Shown here: in pieces, positions 6,174-9,484 of the stretch | Numbering within the stretch: position 1 is the first letter of the stretch | Layout of the letters: each line of letters opens with the position of its first letter | Assembly: GCA_016177305.1 (NCBI GenBank) | Contig: JACOVK010000066.1 | Span: 1-9,484 of the forward strand | Direction of reading: 5' to 3' | Origin: Parcubacteria group bacterium | GTDB taxonomy: Bacteria > Patescibacteriota > Patescibacteriia > UBA2169 | DNA length: 9,484 nt | Translations under genes and position numbers: made by a program | The notes under the pieces: model-generated | Told to the model about the DNA's origin: nothing | Databases searched by the model: none | The model's input: the letters and a program-made list of their open reading frames with translations, nothing else

Positions 6174-6854
6174 TTATTCATCAATCTTCATCTCTTCTTC
6201 TTTGGGAAGCTTTTGGATCTGGCTAAGCTCGGGATTGTACGAGCCGTAGTAGAGCTCAATCAGGCTCTGCGTTCCGAGCGGAATGGCGGTGATGCCGATG
6301 CCCGAAAGCCCGCCTACCACGGTGTTCACCCTGCTCGCAAGCTTCTCCTGGTACCGGCTGAACAGCTTGTCTGAAAGCTGGATGATTTTCCCGGGCGAAA
6401 ACGCAGCTGAAAGCTGGCTCAAAAAACCTTTTTTCGCGTCCTTTGCCGGAGCATACGGCACCACGACGTAGAACCGCTTTCCCATGATATCCCCCAAGGT
6501 CACGAGCTCGGAGACGAACGAGCGGTACTCCTGGATCTGGGTGCGCAGCAAATCGTTGGTTTGCTCGCTTGAACGCCGCTCCAGGTCGGAAAGGTACGCA
6601 TCAATGTTAAGCATCCGGGACTGCACCACGATCTGCACGCTGAAATCCAGGGAGTTCAAGAGCGAGAGGTACCCCGAAAGGATCGCGTTCTGCTCGTCTT
6701 CGCTCTTTAGGGCGAAGTTGATTGAAGACGCGAGCAGGACGCTCCGCACGGATCCGTCTTTCGTCACCACCACGTCGTCGCGGATTTCCGCGATATCCAG
6801 GTAGCTCTGGGTAGAAGAGCTGATTTTGTTTTTTGCGAGCTTACTTTTGGGCAT
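6174..6854 (-). CDS. TraC-like domain protein, VirB4 accessory (226 aa)
   Basis: A soluble alpha/beta protein of the type found beside VirB4 in Patescibacteria and annotated as TraC-like domain. Typical segments are TQSYLDIAEIRDDVVVTKDG (15-34), the strand SVLLASSINFALKSEDEQ (38-55), SLDFSVQIVVQSRMLNIDAYL (68-88) and the end GIGITAIPLGTQSLIELYYGSYNP (185-208). This resembles the N-terminal, non-ATPase portion of TraC/VirB4 proteins. There is no Walker A motif. The open frame extends upstream to 7232, but that part is the PrgI gene read in another frame. The ATG at 6854 starts the conserved sequence and gives a normal 14-bp overlap with prgI. No Shine-Dalgarno sequence is visible, suggesting translational coupling. 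It probably partners with the VirB4 encoded next, as a separate polypeptide supplying an extra N-terminal-like domain. Confidence 0.87.
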   Translation of the reverse strand: MPKSKLAKNKISSSTQSYLDIAEIRDDVVVTKDGSVRSVLLASSINFALKSEDEQNAILSGYLSLLNSLDFSVQIVVQSRMLNIDAYLSDLERRSSEQTNDLLRTQIQEYRSFVSELVTLGDIMGKRFYVVVPYAPAKDAKKGFLSQLSAAFSPGKIIQLSDKLFSRYQEKLASRVNTVVGGLSGIGITAIPLGTQSLIELYYGSYNPELSQIQKLPKEEEMKIDE

Positions 6855-7314
6855 GGGTGTGTTGGTTCTCGCGGGACTGTGCCAGGATCTCCTCGGGCCG
6901 GTACTTGCCGCCGGTATCAACCAAAAGCGAGAGCTCGGAAAGGGTACGGGAGCGGGGCCGGTGTTTTGGCGCAGGCGAGTGTACCTCCTCTTCCAGGGAA
7001 GCGCTTTTCTGTTTCGGAACCGGGGAAACGCTCCCCGCTTTGGACCACACCCGCAGCTGCGAGCGCACCAATGAGCGCACGATGGAGAGCGCGAACTGAT
7101 AGAACGGCTGGCCGTTGACCTTGATGAAGGCGGTGAGCACGTAGACGCCCACGATGAAGAGCGCCTCAATCGCGAACAGCACGGCATCCGCGAACTTGTA
7201 CGAAAGGAACACCAAGAGCGCGGCCGCGACACCCATGATGAACTGCCGGGTGGTGATGGGCCCGATGATCTTGTCTTCCACGTCTATGAATTGGGGTACC
7301 ACGAATTGCGGCAT
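6841..7314 (-). CDS. PrgI-family inner-membrane protein of the T4SS-like apparatus (157 aa)
   Basis: Matches the PrgI family pattern: N-terminal FVVPQFIDVEDKIIGPITTRQF (residues 4-25), immediately followed by two membrane helices (about 26-40 and 44-63), a short NGQPFYQF turn (68-74), and a basic amphipathic stretch up to about 90. Residues 95-157 are a hydrophilic, probably flexible tail with charged and Pro-rich sequence. In Gram-positive conjugative elements and in Patescibacteria, PrgI-like proteins are encoded directly before VirB4 and are thought to act like VirB3 in seating VirB4 at the membrane; that role is family knowledge. The start ATG overlaps the previous stop by one base, and the 3' end overlaps the next gene by 14 bp. 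No Shine-Dalgarno sequence precedes it; the upstream stretch is A/T-rich (AAATTAAAATA). Confidence 0.9.
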   Translation of the reverse strand: MPQFVVPQFIDVEDKIIGPITTRQFIMGVAAALLVFLSYKFADAVLFAIEALFIVGVYVLTAFIKVNGQPFYQFALSIVRSLVRSQLRVWSKAGSVSPVPKQKSASLEEEVHSPAPKHRPRSRTLSELSLLVDTGGKYRPEEILAQSRENQHTHAQK

Positions 7315-8735
7315 TATTTTAATTTACCGGCAAGGTCGGCAATGGTAAAAAATTCGTCTTCAGTCATGCCCTCTGGGTTGGCCATGGGATCCGCAAGCGC
7401 TCCGGAGAGCTTCTTTCCGCCCGAGAGCGCGCTATCGCCTACAGCCAGGTAGGTTTGGAAAAGCGGGCTTTTCCGCAGGCTGCGCATGCCCGTAAGCTTC
7501 TGGGCCACGGATTCGCCTCCCAAGGTCGCGATTTTGCCGAGGATGGCCTGCCGGGCCGCTCCCGGATCCCCGAGGCTGCGGAAATCAGCGAGCGTGACCG
7601 TCCCGAGCTCATCCGAGAGCCCCATGGCGCGCGGGGCAAATGGCTGCTCTCGCATTGGGCGCATGGGCGTAACATCGTCCAGCCGCGGCTTTGTTGTTGG
7701 CGACGGGCCGCGCCGGCTGGGTTCTTCTGCGCGCCCGGCAGTTCCTTTCGTGATGAGGGCAGAGAGCTCTTCCTGGGCTTTTCCCGTTTTGGGCGCGCCC
7801 TGGCTTGGCGGCGCGGCTTTCGGCACAGCGTCCGGTCCGCTTGAGCGCTCCACGCCGCCCGCGGCTGCGACCCGCCGATTCGGCGGGGCGGAGACGCTTT
7901 CGCCGCGAGGAGCCGCGGCGCTTGGCGCGCCGTGCAGCCGGCCATACGCTTCTTTCACGATGCGCTCGGCCGCGGAAAGCGGCTCTCCGGAAAGCCCCAG
8001 GCCCCCGGCCGCGAACGGACGCGCCGCATAGTCCGCGAATTGCGCGGCAGTCCTGATATCCCGCAGCCGGGAGCGGACCAGCGCCCGGGCGCGCGCCGCA
8101 AACGCTTCTTCGCTCTCGCGCGAACCGGAAAAGCTGAACAGCGTGCGGCTGATTGAATCTGTTTCATCGGAAACTGACGGAACGCGGGTGATGCGCCCGG
8201 CTTTTTGGGCGCCTCCGGAAACCTCGGCAAGCTCGTCCGGGGCAAAAAAGCCATCATGGTCCGGGGCAACGGGAGCCCGGGAAGCGGGCGGTTGCTGGCC
8301 TCGCGCTCCGAGCACGGAAAGGATGCCGGGCGCGAACGGGCTCTCCGGATCAACTCTTGAACGCAGCAGCGCCTTCTGTTCTTCCTGGCGCTCATCCGGC
8401 TGGCTCGCAAGCCACGCGGAAAGGCCGGAAACGAGCAGCGGCTCTGACCGGGTATCCAAAAACTCCAGATTGTTCTCAAGCAGTCCTTTCACGTCTTCTT
8501 CGGAAAGCACGGGCAAAGCCAAAGCTTTCAGCGTGCCGGAAACGCTGCGGTATGCGGGAAGCACGGCGGCAACTTCTTCCTTCTCCAGGCTTGAGAGCTC
8601 CCGCTTGACGTGCTGGCTCGCAAGGTATGCGCCTGCCACATCCTTGTTTGAAAGGAGCGCATTCACTTCTTTTTGGATGCGGTCAATAGTTTCTTTCTGC
8701 AACAGGGTTTTGCCTGTGTACTGCGTAATTGGCAT
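7314..8735 (-). CDS. Hypothetical cytosolic protein leading the T4SS-like operon (473 aa)
   Basis: Not recognised. The protein has no signal peptide, no membrane segment and no cysteine, so it is probably cytosolic. Residues 1-125 look alpha-helical and charged, containing KETIDRIQKEVNALLSN and a Leu-rich stretch at about 83-124. Residues about 135-205 are irregular. A second helical block spans about 205-270. Residues about 270-370 are low-complexity, rich in Ala, Pro, Gly, Ser and Arg, and look disordered. The C-terminus (about 372-473) again looks folded, ending in an acidic TEDEFFTIADLAGKLK. The ATG at 8735 is chosen because the promoter -10 lies just upstream; an in-frame TTG at 8807 lies inside the ahcY terminator. 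Its TAA overlaps the prgI ATG by one base (TAATG), so the two are probably translationally coupled. As first gene of the cluster it may be a cytoplasmic partner or regulator of the secretion ATPase, but the sequence does not prove this. Confidence 0.85.
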   Translation of the reverse strand: MPITQYTGKTLLQKETIDRIQKEVNALLSNKDVAGAYLASQHVKRELSSLEKEEVAAVLPAYRSVSGTLKALALPVLSEEDVKGLLENNLEFLDTRSEPLLVSGLSAWLASQPDERQEEQKALLRSRVDPESPFAPGILSVLGARGQQPPASRAPVAPDHDGFFAPDELAEVSGGAQKAGRITRVPSVSDETDSISRTLFSFSGSRESEEAFAARARALVRSRLRDIRTAAQFADYAARPFAAGGLGLSGEPLSAAERIVKEAYGRLHGAPSAAAPRGESVSAPPNRRVAAAGGVERSSGPDAVPKAAPPSQGAPKTGKAQEELSALITKGTAGRAEEPSRRGPSPTTKPRLDDVTPMRPMREQPFAPRAMGLSDELGTVTLADFRSLGDPGAARQAILGKIATLGGESVAQKLTGMRSLRKSPLFQTYLAVGDSALSGGKKLSGALADPMANPEGMTEDEFFTIADLAGKLK

Positions 8736-8770
8736 GCATGGATTATACCACAAACCGCAAAATTTCTCCA
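8735..8770 (-). promoter_or_regulatory. Extended -10 promoter giving a probably leaderless operon mRNA
   Basis: On the minus strand a consensus TATAAT (8747-8742) is preceded by TGG, giving the extended -10 TGNTATAAT. A weak -35 candidate TGGAGA (8770-8765, 4 of 6 matches to TTGACA) sits 17 bp upstream. The usual 6-7 nt from the -10 to the start site places transcription initiation at about 8736-8735, which is the A of the ATG of the 473-aa gene. There is no room for a ribosome binding site, so this gene would be translated from a leaderless message. This is the only convincing promoter found for the nine-gene run. Confidence 0.8.
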
Positions 8771-8773
8771 AAC

Positions 8774-8803
8774 AAAAAATCCCCACCTTCAGGCCGGGGA
8801 TTT
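8774..8803 (-). terminator. Rho-independent terminator of ahcY
   Basis: Read on the minus strand, AAATCCCC (8803-8796) pairs perfectly with GGGGATTT (8784-8777), and the last bases of the stem run into a tract of six T (8779-8774). The 11-nt loop contains a further CCT/AGG pairing. It begins 10 bp after the ahcY stop. The T tract lies only a few bases upstream of the next promoter's -35 area, so terminator and promoter are packed into 78 bp between the two genes. Confidence 0.9.
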
Positions 8804-8813
8804 GCAATGCAAT

Positions 8814-9484
8814 TTACGTCCCTTCTCCCCAGGAATCCAGATACTCTTTCTGGCGTTTGGTGAGCGTATCGTGCTTGACGCCAAGGGACGCAAGCTTGAG
8901 TGATGCGATTTTTTGGTCCAAGGCTTCGGGAAGCCGATGCACGCCCGGCGGCAATGCGCCGCGGTTTTTGACGAGATACTCTGTTGACAGCGCCTGGCCC
9001 GCGAAACTTAAGTCCATGACCGAAGACGGATGGCCTTCCGCTGCAGCCAAGTTAACCAAGCGCCCGTCAGTCAGCAGGTTGATCACCTTTCCGCCGGGAA
9101 GTTCGTACGATTGCACGTGCTCGCGCGAAGCGTATGAGCGCTTTGCCATCTTCTTGAGGGATGCGACGTCAATTTCAACGTCAAAGTGCCCGGAGTTCGC
9201 AATGATGCATCCGTGTTTGAGTTTTTTGATGACATCCCGGCCCACCACCGAGCAAGAGCCGGTTACGGTGATGATGATGTCCGCGGTCGGCGCAACGCGG
9301 AGCATGGGGCCAACCGCAAAGCCATCCATCACCGCTTCCAAGGCCCGGACCGGATCAACCTCTGCAACGGCAACATGGCTGCCTAAGCCCTTGGCGCGGC
9401 TTGCCACGCCCTTGCCGCACCAGCCGTATCCGGCAATGACCACGCGCTTGCCCGCAAGCAACACGTTGGTCGCGCGGATAATGC
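8814..9484 (-). CDS. ahcY: S-adenosylhomocysteine hydrolase (adenosylhomocysteinase), C-terminal part, 5' end outside window
   Basis: Cytosolic enzyme that reversibly hydrolyses S-adenosylhomocysteine to adenosine and homocysteine, clearing the product of SAM-dependent methylation. The 222 visible residues begin inside the conserved IIRATN segment, so the catalytic N-terminal half lies beyond the right edge. The reading frame is open to the window end; the GTG at 9464 is an internal Val, not a start. Visible family signatures are the NAD-binding Rossmann loop VVIAGYGWCGKGVA, the segments EVDPVRALEA and IIANSGHFDVEID, and the late block LLTDGRLVNLAAAEGHPSSVMD. The protein ends LDSWGEGT without the C-terminal Lys/Tyr-containing tail (PxxYRY type) of the animal and most bacterial enzymes, which matches the shorter archaeal/Thermotoga-like class. 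It stops with TAA and is followed directly by a terminator, so it is a separate transcription unit from the secretion-like operon downstream. Confidence 0.96.
   Translation of the reverse strand, partial: IIRATNVLLAGKRVVIAGYGWCGKGVASRAKGLGSHVAVAEVDPVRALEAVMDGFAVGPMLRVAPTADIIITVTGSCSVVGRDVIKKLKHGCIIANSGHFDVEIDVASLKKMAKRSYASREHVQSYELPGGKVINLLTDGRLVNLAAAEGHPSSVMDLSFAGQALSTEYLVKNRGALPPGVHRLPEALDQKIASLKLASLGVKHDTLTKRQKEYLDSWGEGT

Noticed and set aside
6855..7232. Upstream extension of the TraC-like gene to 7232
   Set aside because: The extra residues are the PrgI coding region in another frame (Arg/Ser-rich, no family resemblance); the family sequence begins at the ATG at 6854.
8736..8807. Extension of the 473-aa protein to a TTG at 8807
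   Set aside because: It would start inside the ahcY terminator and upstream of the TATAAT promoter; the ATG at 8735 follows the promoter directly.

Overview
All ten genes lie on the minus strand, so transcription runs from high to low coordinates. Nine of them form one tightly spaced run (positions 8735 down to 13). Its core is recognisable as the type IV secretion-like cluster typical of Candidatus Patescibacteria (Candidate Phyla Radiation, probably a Parcubacteria-like lineage): a PrgI-family membrane protein, a TraC-like domain protein, a VirB4 ATPase and a VirB2/TrbC-like two-helix pilin. The lineage call is inferred from this gene order and from family resemblance recalled from memory; no 16S rRNA or ribosomal gene is present. 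The standard bacterial code fits (TAA, TAG and one TGA stop). Most of the window is GC-rich (60-75% in sampled blocks), with one clearly poorer stretch at about 1941-2700.

Right edge (8814-9484): the C-terminal half of S-adenosylhomocysteine hydrolase (ahcY), cut by the window end. It is followed by a strong rho-independent terminator (8774-8803). Immediately after comes an extended -10 promoter (TATAAT at 8742-8747). Its predicted transcription start falls on or next to the A of the ATG at 8735, so the operon's first mRNA is probably leaderless.

Operon order: an unrecognised cytosolic 473-aa protein; PrgI-family protein; TraC-like domain protein; then a 59-bp nested palindromic element; VirB4 ATPase; a single-pass protein with a possible VirB8/NTF2-like exported domain; a 104-aa tail-anchored-like protein; a VirB2-like pilin fused to a large Cys-rich exported domain; a membrane-anchored beta-propeller; and a membrane-anchored DsbA-like oxidoreductase. 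Genes mostly overlap or are separated by 2-36 bp, and few starts have a good Shine-Dalgarno sequence.

How they may work together (inference): VirB4, with PrgI and the TraC-like protein, would form the inner-membrane energising part of a trans-envelope machine. The VirB2-like helices would seat or form the filament. The Cys-rich domain, the propeller and the NTF2-like domain would face the outside, and the DsbA-like protein would supply disulfides. No relaxase, VirD4 coupling ATPase, VirB6, VirB9/VirB10 or lytic transglycosylase is visible here, and the run may continue past position 1.

The points most worth following up are the pilin-Cys-rich fusion with its composition break, its pairing with DsbA, the palindromic element inside the operon, a 21-bp tandem duplication that creates the pilin gene's stop codon, and the leaderless promoter.
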